This document shows positions 1 through 12,100 of a stretch of 64,000 nt of DNA, in pieces. The notes beneath the pieces are model-generated. The model was given only the letters and a program-made list of their open reading frames with translations, did no database searches and was not told the DNA's origin. How positions within the stretch are numbered: the first letter of the stretch is position 1; each line of letters begins with the position of its first letter. Origin of the DNA: Blattamonas nauphoetae. Taxonomy: Eukaryota; Preaxostyla; Oxymonadida. The position numbers and the translations under genes are program-made. Where the stretch lies: assembly GCA_033064195.1 (NCBI GenBank), contig JARBJD010000356.1:1-64000 (forward strand). The letters run 5' to 3'.

Positions 1-892
1 CACAGCGCCTTCCTTCAGCCTCTCCATCGCACTTTTCAGAGCACGTCGATTGTTGGCTGTGACGTGCGTGAAGTGGAGAACGACCTCTATGGAAGCCTCA
101 GCCGGGATGAACAACCACAATTTGATCCACGCCGCCAACACCACATTCTCTCGCAATTTCCATTCCGAACTCAACGCATACACCACAACATACACCACAA
201 CCCAAGTCACAAGCATCACCCTCCAAACCTCGTTCTCCGACTGCCTCTTCCTTGGATGCAAGTCCACCACGCATGGTGCAGGAATTTCTCACGTCTCAAC
301 ATCGTCATTATCTGTCTCCAACTGCAGATTCGAAGGATGCCGAGCAGAGCCATCCCAAAGGAACACTTATGGCGGAGGGATTGCTTTTGAGTCGACTTCG
401 GAAAGCGCAGTCAGGGTTGATATTTCCGGCACAACATTTGTTTCCTGCTATGCTCACACTGGAAGTGGCATTTCTGTTCGGCATCAAGCAGATAAACTGA
501 CGATCACAGCGGAACTGACGAATTGTCATTTTGAAGCACTCTCTAGTGTCCGTCAATGCGCCTGCTTCTACATCTATTCTGTTTTCAATCCCTCGATCAC
601 AAACACTGTCCTCCAAGACTGTTCAATCGGTATCGATGAGGCTGGTGGAAGATTTCAATATATGGATGGAAAACTCACGATAGACAGTGTATCCTTCCTC
701 AATCTTCATGCAGACGGGAATTCTGCCTTAGCCGTCGATCATCATTATGGAACATCAGTCGTAAAGAATATTCGAATTGCTGGCTGCACAACAAACAACA
801 ACTCACCGTTCGTTGTTGGTAGTGGCATTACCAGGCATCTGAGTAGTCCCATCAAAATAGTAAAACTGGGATCAATTGATGTCAGTGCCTAA
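1..892 (+). CDS. Right-handed beta-helix (pectin-lyase-like) protein, 5' partial
   Basis: The reading frame is open to the left edge, so the gene starts outside the window. Short beta-strand repeats of the type ITLQTSFSDCLFLGC and LSVSNCRFEGC are spaced about 25-35 residues apart, as in parallel beta-helix proteins. This suggests a surface or secreted role, but no ligand can be named. In the first ~110 bases the frame reading VGCDVREVENDLYGSLSRD resembles this family better than the downstream frame does, so a one-base frame change near 105-115 is likely. The frame ends at TAA at 890-892. It may be the upstream part of the receptor-like gene that resumes at about 1,300. If so, the AT-rich stretch 893-1,300 is a long intron or decayed sequence. 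Confidence 0.6.
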   Translation, partial: TAPSFSLSIALFRARRLLAVTCVKWRTTSMEASAGMNNHNLIHAANTTFSRNFHSELNAYTTTYTTTQVTSITLQTSFSDCLFLGCKSTTHGAGISHVSTSSLSVSNCRFEGCRAEPSQRNTYGGGIAFESTSESAVRVDISGTTFVSCYAHTGSGISVRHQADKLTITAELTNCHFEALSSVRQCACFYIYSVFNPSITNTVLQDCSIGIDEAGGRFQYMDGKLTIDSVSFLNLHADGNSALAVDHHYGTSVVKNIRIAGCTTNNNSPFVVGSGITRHLSSPIKIVKLGSIDVSA

Positions 893-1300
893 ATTTGGAC
901 TGAGATCAAATTTCAACTCTTTCCTTTGAGATTTTCTCATTATCACTTCATTAATCATGTTCAATTCACTTCTTGTTTCACATAATGCTCTTCAATATTT
1001 CAGACAGCTCTTATTTCCCAAAACACGCACGATCACAATCACCAACACTTCTTTTCGATGTATTCCCTTCATTGACTTTAGTCAGTGAGAAAACCATCAA
1101 AGAAGACATAATAACGCATTATCGACTTGGTTTTATAATTATTGTTGTAGAACAAACTGAAACAGCAGCACCCAAAGTTTGCATTTTCATGATCTATGAA
1201 GTGACCATTTTCCTTTTACTTTTTTCCATTCAAATATCATATATAAGAAGACTTTTGAAATGAAAGAAACGAAATGGTATTGTAGGTATTTAGTGGGATC
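893..1300. other. AT-rich stretch between two beta-helix reading frames
   Basis: No convincing coding frame and no RNA gene is visible. A GT-type donor (GTCAGT near 881) and a TAG acceptor near 1,292 would allow it to be a ~410-nt intron joining the two frames. That would be far longer than the other introns in the window (mostly 25-65 nt), so separate genes or decay are equally possible. Confidence 0.35.
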
Positions 1301-4004
1301 AGATCCGACTGGGATCACTGGGATCAAATCAGAAGCCTGGGCATTACTCAAACAGGGCCTGGCACGTTCAAGTTCGAAAACTGCTTTTTCGAAGGAAACA
1401 AGGAAATGACTGAACGCATCACTGGAGGAAGCGATCTCACTATCAACGGACAGAGTCCTTATGCCAGCAAAGACATCTTTGAGAACTGTTGGACATCATC
1501 TGGTCAGCCATCTCTCACTGTCTACAAGGTGCCAAAACATGATTGGATTGTGACGAACGAGGTGATTCATGTGTCATATGCGACGGGGGAAAACAAGCTG
1601 TTCTGCTGGGTGCCTGGGAGTGCGTGCAAGACGATGACAGACGTGATTGGGATCAGATTGGGGCCGTGGTATATTGGGAAGATTGCGATGGACGAGGGCG
1701 AATATCGCGAAACGAAGCTGGGGATGAAGAACCAGACGTTGGGTGTGGAGGGAAGTGGGAAGACGAAGACGACGATGATTGATGGAGGATCATCTGAAAC
1801 ACTCTTCACCATCACGACAGGACAGCTGACAGCATCGAAAATCCAGTTCGTTCCATCCGCTTCGTCGCACCTGATCACGCTGAGTGCGGAAGGGACAGTT
1901 TTGGTGAGTGACAGTTCGATTTCGACAGTGGAGACGAACGTGAAGCTGTCGAAAGCTGTGTTCTCAGTGTCAGCTGGAACTCTGAGTTTGACTGGAGTTG
2001 ACTGCTCGTCGCTTTCGTTCACCGACACAACCGTCCTTTTCCTCTTCTCCTCTCTCACCCGCTCTCTGACGCTGACGAACAGCTCGTTCTCATCGATCTC
2101 GTCTGATGGAAGTGGGTCTTGCATTTGCTCGACCATCACGACTGGTCAATCCGTGTCGATTGGGGAAGAGGGAGGCTCAGACTCGTTCTCGTCGTGTTCG
2201 TCTGTTGGAGATGGTGGCGCATTGAACGTGAAGCTGATGGACACAGGATCACTCAGGATCGTATCCACTCACTTCTCGGAATGCTCGTCGGATGGGGTTG
2301 GAGGAGGAGTGTTTGTGGAATTGGACTCGACGACGAGTCAGACAGCTTGGACGCTGGATTTGAGTGGCGCTTCTTTCGGAACAGACATCGCAAAGAACAC
2401 AGCCACGAAAGGACAGAACCTGTTCCTTTCTGGGAAGTACTTTGAGACAGTTGTGACATCAAACACCTTCCCAGCGGTGAGTGGATCGGAAGGAGGGGAC
2501 ATGTGGGGTGAGGACTCGAACAGCACCGTGTCATCGTCGCTGCTGGTGTACCTTGTTCCGATCTCGAACACGGCGATTGTTGGAGGATCGTATGCCGTTG
2601 ATATTAAGCACTGTGGACACTTTGGAGTTGGATGTGTGTCGATCCAGAAAGCTTTGAATCATGTGAAGACATCTGGATCTGCCTCTCTCGTTCTCTCTTT
2701 CGAGTCTGGAGCAACTCTGAGTGAATCATTCTCCTTCGAAACACCTCAAACTGTGAGCTTCGAATCAGCCTCAGAATCGCCTCAGACGATCACCGTTGAG
2801 GCTCAGGGAAGGTTTTCTGTTTCTTCAGGCACGCTCTCTCTGAACACTCTCTCGTTCCCAACAGCTGTGCCGTCGTTCTCGTCGTCACTGATCTCCCTGA
2901 ATGGAGGATCTCTGTCTGTGACGAAAAGCACGTTCACAGGATTTAGCTCGTCTGCGTCTGGAGCGATTGTGAGTGGATCACTGAGCTCCTCATCGTCTCT
3001 GGTGGTGTCTGGATCATCTTTCATGTCGTGCGGATCATCAAAGAATGGAGGAGCGATTGCCGTTGAATGTGATGCCAAAACTCCATCCTCATCGCTTGTG
3101 ATCAAAGCGTCGTTCAGCTCGTGTTCGTGTGGAGATCAACAGAATGGAGATTGGGTTTATGTTTCTGGAAGAGAGTTATCGAAACTGATTGTTCCCTCGA
3201 ACTGGGAAACGACAACATCTGGACTGACGCAGCCAGGCGACTCTTCGAAAGTTTGGGGAGTGGACAATTCGCCTTCTGGATCGTCACTGGCATCGTCGAC
3301 TCTTCTTGTTTATCTGATTGATCATTCAAGTGGATCGATCTTCACGAGCAGTTCTTTGGGATCGGAAGTGATTGGATGTGGAGAATCGTCGACGCCATGC
3401 AAAACACTCTCGACGTCATTCTCTCATCTGTCGTCAGCTCCATCAAACACTCTGACTGTGACCGACTCATCGACGCTTGACTTCACTCTGACCTCCAGCT
3501 TGCCTGCCCTGACGATCACTGGAATGTCGTCTCCCTTGAAACCACTCTCTGTGACGTCACCAGGCCGATTCTCTGTTCCTTCGAACGAACTCTCTCGCTC
3601 ATCTCGCGATCAGCCCTTCAACCAGTCCTTTCTCGTTGTCCCTCTTCACAATCACTGGCTCTGGATCGTTGTTGATCACTTCCTGCACCATTTCTGGCTT
3701 CAGCTCGTCCTCGTCATCAAAAGTCTTGTCTGGAACAATTGGGACAGGACAAACGATTTCGATCGTTGACACGCTGTTCGAGAGCTGCTCAGCGACTTCA
3801 GCATCCGGAATTGTGGAATTATCGGTTGATGGAACAGGAGAGGTGAAGATTGAAGGATCGAGTGGATTTGAGAAATGCACAATGAGTGAGAATGGTCATC
3901 TTCTTGTGATTGTTTGCTCCGATCTAGCAGCATTTGTGTCGAAGAATGAACTTCCTGCACTGAAACCATCTCAGCCGACAGACCGAATCTTCAAACACAA
4001 TTGA
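1301..4004 (+). CDS. Beta-helix receptor-like protein, N-terminal and middle part
   Basis: The frame is open upstream of the ATG at 1,406 and already shows family signature there (ITQTGPGTFKFENCFFEGNK). It continues with Ser/Thr/Gly-rich beta-helix repeats such as GTLSLTGVDCSSLSF, SLTLTNSSFSSISSDGSG and GGALNVKLMDTGSLRIVSTHFSEC. A recurring module with two Cys (CGHFGVGCVSIQKAL, CGESSTPCKTLSTSF) marks each long repeat block. The frame shifts near 3,590-3,640 and continues (SLFTITGSGSLLITSC...) to a stop at 4,002-4,004. The protein is probably extracellular. It most likely forms one gene with the reading frame at 4,640-8,080, which supplies the membrane segment and kinase-like tail. The shift could be a real lesion or a base-calling error. 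Confidence 0.65.
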
Positions 4005-4639
4005 AAAGGAGATGTTTTGGGGAAAGAAGGGAATGGGAAGGAATGCTCTCTGTTATTCGTCTGGTTTGCTCACACGACTGGCGATCTCCATGTCCACTCG
4101 GATGGAGAAGATGATGGCCGATGTGGAGATTTCGTTCTTCCGTGTTCGTCGTTATCTCATTCGATGGGTCAGAAGAAGAATGGGATTGTTGTGATTGACT
4201 CTGAAATGATGCAGTCGACGCTGTTGACATCGTCAGCATCAACGTGGACATTGAAAGGGGTAAGTCGAATGTGTTGAGGATCTCGGAGGCAGGAGGGATT
4301 GAAGTGAACGAGAGCCAGACGGATCTGACGCTTTCGTCAATTCAGTTTGTGACGGGATCAGTTGGAAGTCGAACATCGCCGATGCTGTGTGTGAGTGATG
4401 GAAAACTGACGTTGATCTCTTGCTGGTTTGGGGATGGTGAGTCAGATTTGAGTTTGCCAGTGTGCTCTGTGGAAGGGGAGTTGTTACTGTCACGTCGTGC
4501 TCATTCACTTCTTTCGCACTCTTGAACTCTCCCTCATCGATCATCAGAATGGAGAACTGAACCTGAAGTCGAGCTCTTTTCGAACATCCACCGTTCGGAA
4601 GGAAGTGGAAGCTGTCTTCACTCCGCGCTGGATGGAGAC
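4005..4639 (+). pseudogene. Beta-helix coding remnant with several frame breaks
   Basis: Beta-helix-like peptides occur in successive frames, for example NGIVVIDSEMMQSTLLTSS, ISEAGGIEVNESQTDLTLSS and MLCVSDGKLTLISCWFGDGE. At least three frame changes lie between 4,004 and 4,640, and no GT..AG pair restores one frame cleanly. It links the N-terminal part of the receptor-like gene to its C-terminal part. Clustering of all breaks in about 1 kb suggests local decay or poor consensus sequence rather than introns. Confidence 0.5.
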
Positions 4640-7600
4640 ATGAAGCTTGAAGTGGATGATGTGTGGATGGATGATGAGTGTGTCGAATGGAAAGGGGATG
4701 GCTTCTTCATCTCGTTCCCAACCTCTCTCTCCTCCACTGTGGCTTCGTTCACTCTCACCAATCTGCACTTCGCGTCATCTCCGAGCAAACCCTCCAACTC
4801 AAACCGGCATTTCTTGTTCTTGACTGGATTCAACTTGTCGTCGTGGATTGGCGTTGGTGATTCTCGCTTCTCTGGATCGTTTGAAGGAAAGGATGTGGAA
4901 ACTGAATGGCTGTGGACAGAAGACGAACATGCAGAGATTGGATTGTCAGCGTCGCTTCTGTTCTATCTGACAGAGCACATTGGCCCAGTTGGAGTTGACG
5001 AGAGCGGGTATGACATTGCGAAGTGTGGATATCAGTCAGTTTGGTGTCCCACTCTTCCTTCTGCCCTCGCGAAGCTTCCCTCGTCTGGATCGTCGACTGT
5101 GGTTGTTCAGGTGCGAGTTGAGATCAACACAACAATCGACTTCTCATCCTCAACCGTCCTTTCTGGAAGAACAGCGACGTCACAACTTGTCGTTGGAGAA
5201 GATTCACACTTCGAAGTCCAGACGGTCAATGTGAATGTTGAAGTCTCAACACTCGTCGTCTCTCTTCCCTCAGAACTGTCGTCGTCGTGTTTGTTCATCA
5301 CCACTGAAGGCTCTCTCACCTTAACAACAGTCTCCTTCGTGTCATCCGATCCAACGAATGTGTTCTCGTCCCAGCTGATCAACTCCGCTGCTCCTCTCTC
5401 CCTGACGAACGTGAATATCTCTTCTGCGTCTCTTTCGGGCAATGCTCTGATCGAGTTGTGGAGTGATGTTGTGGTGGATGGATGCCATTTCACGTCGATT
5501 TCTCGCTCGACAGGGTTGGGAAGTGTGATTGAGGCGAACATCTCCGAAACAACTGAAATGAAAGTGACTGACTCGACATTCGAGGATTGTTTTTGTGGCT
5601 CGACAGTGAATTGGATTGTGCTGAAAGGGCTGAACACTGCGACGAAGACGCACTCGTCGTGGGAGGGCTCCTTCTCTCTCTCGTCGCCCCGAAGTGGTGT
5701 GATGGTGGATTCGGATGAGCACGAACCGTTCTCGTTGATCTTCGTTCTGTATCCGCGTGGAGCGTCTCTGGTTGTGAGCTCGTCTTCGGGGATTGATCAT
5801 CGTCTGTGTGGAAATGAGTCTGTGCCGTGCGAAACAATCGCTGGAAGTGCTTCTGAAAGTGGTGAAAGATCTTTCAGTGTGCGTGGATCGTGTCTGATGG
5901 GTGGAGAGTTGATGATTGAGACTGAGGGATTGACAATCGAAGGACTGAACTCGAATGTGGGGACGTTGTGGATGGAGGGGCGAAGCCGAATTGTTCAGAA
6001 CATGGCGGACTATCCGAAGCCAGTGACGCTTCGGCATGTTTGTGTGGATGTGAGCTCGAGCACATTGGACTCGGAATCGTCGATCCTTCATTTGTGGAGT
6101 GGGACTCTGGATGTGTCGTCTTGCTCTTTCAAAAGCTCGAAAGCAGTCGGAACGAGACTGGTTTGGATGACGAAGGGAACACTGAAACTTCACACGATTT
6201 CGCTCTCGTCGCTCACATTCTCAACGACGCCGATTGTGCTCTCGTCTTTGACAGAAGCGACACTCGATCATGTGACAATCTCAGACTGCTCAGCAACGAG
6301 CATCATCAGCGGCACGTCGCTTCCCTCGCTCACTCTCCGAACAGCTGTTGTTGAGCGAGTTCAGACACCACAACCCAACTTCGATGTTTCGAATGCGAGC
6401 AAAGTGGAAGGTCTTTGCCATTGGACAGGTGGAGTGATTGAGCTGACTGGATGCACATGCACAGTGGAAGGAAGTCGTTTGACCGATCTGTCGGAAGGAG
6501 GGTTTCGTGTGGATGGAGGGAGTGTTGAGATTCACTCGAGCACGTTCGAAGAGTCTCACGACGAGTCTCTGTTCTTCCCGTCGGCGCATCGGAACATTGT
6601 GTGCATGAATGAGGGAAGGGTGAGCATCAACAGTCCAAATGGAGGAGATGGAAGTCCGGGCCTGCCTTCGCTGTGGATGGACTCGTCGAACTGCACGCTG
6701 ACGAAGAACTCGCAGCCGATCACCGCTCCGCTGTTCATCCCCACTCTGGACACAGCCAAATCGACCTCCACGAAAACCAAGAAGATGATGAAGCTGACGC
6801 TGATTGGAACGCTGCTGATGCCGTGTGATCTGCACCTGGAAGTGTTCTCAGTGGAGGCGAACAAGGCGGAGACAGGTGCCGTGCAATCACTGGATCTGAG
6901 TTCGATTGGGATGGACTGGACTGAAACGTCGGTGACAGTTGAGCTGAACGAGACAGCAGATTTCCCGAATTTGAAGAGAGAACACGAATGGCATGGTCGA
7001 CTGGCGTTTGGATTGGGGACAGACCGAACATCGTGGATGAGAGTGAAACTGAGTGTGTCGGATGAACGAAAAGCACAAGCGAAGGCAGCGATGAAATGGC
7101 TGATTCCTCTGATTGCAGGACTCGCTGCCCTCCTCATCTTCTTCCTGATCCTTCTTGTTCTGCTTCGGAAGCGAAAGAAGAACAAAGAACAGAAGAAGAC
7201 GAAGCTGTCTGAAATGGGAGAAATCAACCAGCCGATGGATGACATTGTCAAGAACGACGATCCTTCGATGGAGATGACAGATCGCCTCCACCACTTCTCC
7301 TTCGACACGCCGACCGAACCGAACAAGACAGCCGAGGATGCACCCAATACTAAACACTCCAGCCTTCCCGACCTCCCATCAGAGCGAGTGGAAGACTTTG
7401 CCGAAAAGAAAACAAACACCACAGTGATCGCTCGAGGACCTGATGGAAAGGAAGTGCACATTGCACAAACGAAAGACACTCTGTACAACCGACTGCATGG
7501 CCCACAACCCGACGAGCAGCTGAACCGTCCTCAGATGCGTGTTCAGCTGGTGGCCGCTCTGACCGCTGTTCACAAACACTCTCCTTCGGCTGAGCTGCTG

Positions 7601-8080
7601 ACGCGTCTGAACCCACATGTTGTTTTTTTCGACTCGGCGGGTGTTGTCTGTCTGCAAGTCAACCAACACCCGCAGCCCCAAGCTTCCGACAGAGGAAACC
7701 AGTCGAAACGGGAAGAGGAATTCGACCGATGGAAGGCACCAGAAGTGGCGAACGGGGAAGTGAAAGTGGATCACCAGCAAGCAGCGGTGTTCAGTCTGGG
7801 TCTTCTGTTTTGGGAGATCGAGACGGGAATGGTTCCTTTTCGAGAGCTGGATGCAGTGAACGCACAACGCCAGCTGGGAACAGGGCAGCTTCCTCCGATG
7901 GACAGGATCACGTCCGAATCGCTTGTTGAGATGATCGAGCAGTGTCTGGATTTGGAGGCTGAAAACAGACCGACCTTGGCCGAACTGGAAAAGATGCTGA
8001 ATCCGCCTTCACTTCACCAACCCTCCCAGCCACTCTCTCTGAAGCCAGTTCCACTTGTCAACAAGGCCAGCTATTCATGA
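4640..8080 (+). CDS. Receptor-like protein: beta-helix ectodomain, one membrane helix, cytoplasmic pseudokinase
   Basis: About 1,146 codons are open. The first ~800 residues are beta-helix repeats (STLVVSLPSELSSSCLFITT, SLTLTTVSFVSSDPTNVFSS) with the paired-Cys module CGYQSVWC / CGNESVPC. A single hydrophobic segment (WLIPLIAGLAALLIFFLILL) at about 7,099-7,160 is followed by RKRKKNKEQKK, a typical stop-transfer. The cytoplasmic tail (about 7,480-8,020) resembles a protein-kinase C-lobe: RWKAPEVANGE in place of the APE region, then VFSLGLLFWEIETGMVPF and CLDLEAENRPTLAELEKML. No HRD or DFG and no glycine loop is visible, so I call it a pseudokinase. It is probably a surface receptor whose output does not rely on its own catalysis. 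The true start lies upstream, through the broken region 4,005-4,639. Confidence 0.75.
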   Translation: MKLEVDDVWMDDECVEWKGDGFFISFPTSLSSTVASFTLTNLHFASSPSKPSNSNRHFLFLTGFNLSSWIGVGDSRFSGSFEGKDVETEWLWTEDEHAEIGLSASLLFYLTEHIGPVGVDESGYDIAKCGYQSVWCPTLPSALAKLPSSGSSTVVVQVRVEINTTIDFSSSTVLSGRTATSQLVVGEDSHFEVQTVNVNVEVSTLVVSLPSELSSSCLFITTEGSLTLTTVSFVSSDPTNVFSSQLINSAAPLSLTNVNISSASLSGNALIELWSDVVVDGCHFTSISRSTGLGSVIEANISETTEMKVTDSTFEDCFCGSTVNWIVLKGLNTATKTHSSWEGSFSLSSPRSGVMVDSDEHEPFSLIFVLYPRGASLVVSSSSGIDHRLCGNESVPCETIAGSASESGERSFSVRGSCLMGGELMIETEGLTIEGLNSNVGTLWMEGRSRIVQNMADYPKPVTLRHVCVDVSSSTLDSESSILHLWSGTLDVSSCSFKSSKAVGTRLVWMTKGTLKLHTISLSSLTFSTTPIVLSSLTEATLDHVTISDCSATSIISGTSLPSLTLRTAVVERVQTPQPNFDVSNASKVEGLCHWTGGVIELTGCTCTVEGSRLTDLSEGGFRVDGGSVEIHSSTFEESHDESLFFPSAHRNIVCMNEGRVSINSPNGGDGSPGLPSLWMDSSNCTLTKNSQPITAPLFIPTLDTAKSTSTKTKKMMKLTLIGTLLMPCDLHLEVFSVEANKAETGAVQSLDLSSIGMDWTETSVTVELNETADFPNLKREHEWHGRLAFGLGTDRTSWMRVKLSVSDERKAQAKAAMKWLIPLIAGLAALLIFFLILLVLLRKRKKNKEQKKTKLSEMGEINQPMDDIVKNDDPSMEMTDRLHHFSFDTPTEPNKTAEDAPNTKHSSLPDLPSERVEDFAEKKTNTTVIARGPDGKEVHIAQTKDTLYNRLHGPQPDEQLNRPQMRVQLVAALTAVHKHSPSAELLTRLNPHVVFFDSAGVVCLQVNQHPQPQASDRGNQSKREEEFDRWKAPEVANGEVKVDHQQAAVFSLGLLFWEIETGMVPFRELDAVNAQRQLGTGQLPPMDRITSESLVEMIEQCLDLEAENRPTLAELEKMLNPPSLHQPSQPLSLKPVPLVNKASYS

Positions 8081-9110
8081 GACCGCTAAAACAGCGAACC
8101 AACGCCATCACATGCATCAGCTTCAATCTCCTCCTTCACTCACAACATGGATCATTCTTTCTCACATCACAAACATAGCCACGTCACAGAAACTGGACGA
8201 CAATCGGACAGACGAACCATCTCGCCCAGCCATCATCATTCTCACAGCACCCGCCACATCATCACTCGGATGTGCTGCCACGTCACGCAGGAGAGTTTCC
8301 TGAACCACGTCACAGCTGTCGAGTGTTCGGAAAAGAAGAGTTGACATCCGATCATTAGATTGATGTCACCGTTGTCCCACTTCATCCACAAACTTACACA
8401 ACACATTCCTCTCCGAACACTCATCCAGCCTGTCTTTCTTCGACGAATCACTCGATTCTTCTGTCTTTTTTCGCAGCGTTCTCTGCATCTCGTGCCACCC
8501 TCACGTCATCACTCACGTCACTCCTTCTGCCTTACTCTGGCACAAACAGCTATTGATGTTCGCCAGTTCGGACTCTCCCATCACATTCGGCGTGATTTCA
8601 GGGATAGCCGTGCACTCTCGACTCGTTGTTGAGATTCTTAATTTTCCTTCTTTCTTTTCGACTCTTCCTTCTCAGCTCAGTCTTTCTATATTTCTGTCTT
8701 TCTTTGAGCCGTCTTGATTCTCTTCTCGAGGCATGTTTCTCACGACACGAAACATCTGATTCTCTGCTCGACACAGGGGGTCCAGTTCTCATTTTGTCAA
8801 TGAAACAGCCGATTCTTTGCCAATCGGAAGCGCGGATGCTTCCTCACGCATGTCATTCACTTCCCATCTCACCAATCTCTCATCGAGAGTTGAGCAAACA
8901 CCTTGATTTGTGATGAGGGATTCCCGCAAGAAGCTATCACATCATTCTGCTCTTTGCATCACTTCACCTTAGTTTTCTTGGACCACTGTATCACAAATAC
9001 TTCTCTGACAAAAATATCGGCTCCTCCAGAATTCCAGTCGTGTTTCGGAAATAGTCGAAGCAAGTTGAGACGAGAATGAAAAAAGCTCGAAAAGAAACGG
9101 TGAAATGTTC
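8081..9110. other. Intergenic, no gene seen
   Basis: About 1 kb between the receptor-like gene (+) and the thioredoxin-repeat gene (-), which converge here. The plus strand is pyrimidine-rich, especially 8,620-8,720. Only short open frames without family signature were found. It should hold the 3' ends of both transcripts. Confidence 0.5.
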
Positions 9111-12100
9111 TCAAATCTGTTTGACAGCCTCTGTAACAAAAGAGACGATGGGTTTTTCTTCTCTATTTGTCTCATTGTACTGTTTGAAAGCATTCCGATG
9201 ATATCTGAACAAGAAAAACATCTGTTGAAGATAACAAAGGACACACATTCGGATCTCCGGCACTCTGTCCACATTTTCTCGAACACATTCGTCTGAATGT
9301 TGGTTGCAGTTGAACTTATACACTCGCACACGAGTCTTGGACGACGAATTCAAACTCGAGACAATGTTTGGGAGCTTGTCCTTGAGTTCTTGACAGTAGC
9401 GACAGAATGGTGAGTGACTGACGAAGATGAAAGTGATGGAGAAGGAGAAGGCCAAACAAGACGACGAGACAATACTCGTCTGTCGAAATCACTTTTCTGA
9501 GATCAGTTGGGGAGAGTTCGGAGAGATCAGCGGGAAGGGTGATGTTGGGAGGGGGGAGTGTGGAGAGCGCATTTGAGAAGAACGAGAGAGGTGTGGTGGT
9601 TGACTCAAGGGCTGTTGTGAGGAGAGTCATGTTGTCTGGGAGTGGGATCTGTCCCTGCGAGTGAAAGCTGAAAAGAAAGAAAGAGAAGATAAGAAAGGAG
9701 AGGAGTGGCACACAGGATCGCTGATGGCATGACAGGTGCCTCGAGAAGCTCACAAGCAGCTTGATGAGAAGAGAGGAGAGATGAAAGAGAGGAGAGGAGC
9801 AGACAGGCATGGTTATCACAGTCAATCCAGGCGAGCTGGACAGAATGAGTCTTGAGGAGTTCTTCAGCGAAAGAAGAAAAGATGTTGAGGTTTCCGGAAG
9901 GCACACTGAAGGTGAGACAAGGAGACGATGAAAGTAATGAAAATGAGTTGATGGAAGAAAGTGGTGAATATGTTCCATGATGGTGGAGAAAGAGTGAAAA
10001 AGAAGGAACAAAAGACAGGTCTCATACAGCCCCACGAGGACAGGAGTTTGTGTGATTTCCAGAGAGATGAGATCCACCCCAAGGAGCCTCCGATACTTGA
10101 TGATTTCGTCCTCCTCCTTCTTCTTCTTCGAATCTTTGCTCTTTTTCTCCTCTTTTACCTTCGCCACCTCCTTCCTCACCACTTCCATCTCCTCCTGCGC
10201 AATCTTGTCTTCTTCAGCCAACGTCTTTTTGAGAAAGGCATATGGCGATTCCTTTCTTGCCTTGGTCTGCTCTGTCTGTCCCTGTTCGTCGAGTTTTTGG
10301 AGCTTTTCCGCCCAATGCTCCACATCCTCGAAAGGTGTGGTGCCTTTTGTTGATTTAGCTTGTTTCTCCTTGCCAGACTGACCTTCCTTCTCTTGTTGTT
10401 CGAGCTTCTTCTTAATCTCTTCAGCCTTACGTTGTCTTTCCTTTTCCTCTTTTTCCGCTGCTTCTGCTTCTTTCATCCTTTTCTCCATTTCTGGCCAGCT
10501 CGGTTGGATCACTTTCAATTCTTCCTGAAATTGTCTCTCCTCCTCCTCTTCCATCAACCTCCGCTCTTCCGCTTGGTCCTTTTTCACTTTCTCCAGCCTC
10601 TCTTTCCATTCCTCTTCCGATTTTTCGTCTAATCGCCTCGCCTCGGTTCCTGATCCCTTGTCGAGCGGAAGGAGAGAATCGACGATAGAATGCATCCAGC
10701 GAGTTGTTGTTGTGTATTCTTCGTCCTGATCAACGACATCACGAGTGTACATGTCCTTCGAGACGAGACTTCGAGACAGAGAAAACCGAAACAGTGATGT
10801 GAATGTAGGAGAGGAGAAGAAAGAAAAAATGATTGAAGAATGGATAAAGGGATAGATATGAGGAAATAAGGAAAGATTGAGCAACATACATCACCACTGA
10901 CGGTGTTGACTGAACATCGATTTTTTCACAGAGATCGAAGTCATTGTGACAGTCGCAAGTGTAAATGAGAATTGGATGTGCTGATGTTGATGAATATGAT
11001 AACAATTCTGCATTTGATTTGAAGAGAGGTGTGAACTCTATGCAAGAACGGCATCCGGAATCGAGACTTGAAAGAATGATGGATGGACAAGAAAATACAG
11101 ACAATCCAATGACACGAATGGCCTGATCTTTCCCCGCTCGGGCATCATCCCACACTTTCTCCGTTAGGGGAATGATTTCTCCACGTTTTGGGTGTTCTTG
11201 TGACGACTCTTTTTCTTTCTCGGCATCCTCTCTAAGTTTGAGAAGCGCAGGATCAGGAGGGGTATCAGCATTTGGATGTGTTCTAATAAACATTCCAATC
11301 CATTCTTGGAGCAGGGGAATCGTTCTCTTCGCGACAAAGTTGTCTTTTTCATCGCCATGGAATCTCAAGAGAAAGAAGTTAATGAAAATGAAGGAGAATG
11401 AAACATTTGGACGGTGGGATAACCACGCGTTTTGAAGGGACGACATGTCTCTGAGGAAATGGTGAGTTGATGGAAGGATGTTTCACAGACCTCCTTGCGC
11501 TTCACAATCGATCTCTGCAAAACGAAGATGTTTCACATCTTTCATTGACTCAGCTAGTTGGAGGTAGATTGGTGCAAAGTTCCGACAATGCCCACACCAC
11601 GGAGCAAAACTGGGATGTCGAGATTCAGATCGGAGTGCAAGAATGATGAATAGGTGAGAAACAATCCCAAGAAAGATCGAGAATAAGATAATTATGGAAT
11701 GAGAGAAGTCGTTCATACAATTTGATAACCCAGTATTCACTTGGATCACGAGTTATGAGGTCAATATTTGAACTCGTCAGAGAAGTCACATATTTTGATA
11801 AATCAGGCATTGTTTCCATTGTGATCGGTCCGTACTCAGTGGGTTTCCATTGTTTCCAGTCCTTCATCGTTTGTTCGACGAATCCCTTGAGGCCTGGGAG
11901 ATCACGGTTTCCGTTGAACCTTTTGGTTTTTCCGTTATAATAAACTTCAATCGTTGGGACTCCTTGAACTTTTGATGATTTGCAGGCATCTTCATGAGCA
12001 AGATCGATGGAGAATTGTCAAAATAATCAAACCGTAATCCATTGAACAATCGACTTCTCCAAAATGCAGATTGGTGACATTTTCCAGACTTTTGGCCAAG

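Noticed and set aside
5342-6193. 283-codon minus-strand frame rich in Arg and His under the receptor gene
   Set aside because: Composition is that of an antisense shadow, and the plus-strand beta-helix pattern is clear.
6556-7488. 310-codon minus-strand frame opposite the membrane and tail region
   Set aside because: No family signature. It lies opposite the membrane helix and basic stop-transfer of the plus-strand gene.
8081-9110. Possible small genes or RNA genes in the gap
   Set aside because: No tRNA-like fold, conserved frame or splice-supported exon could be seen by eye.
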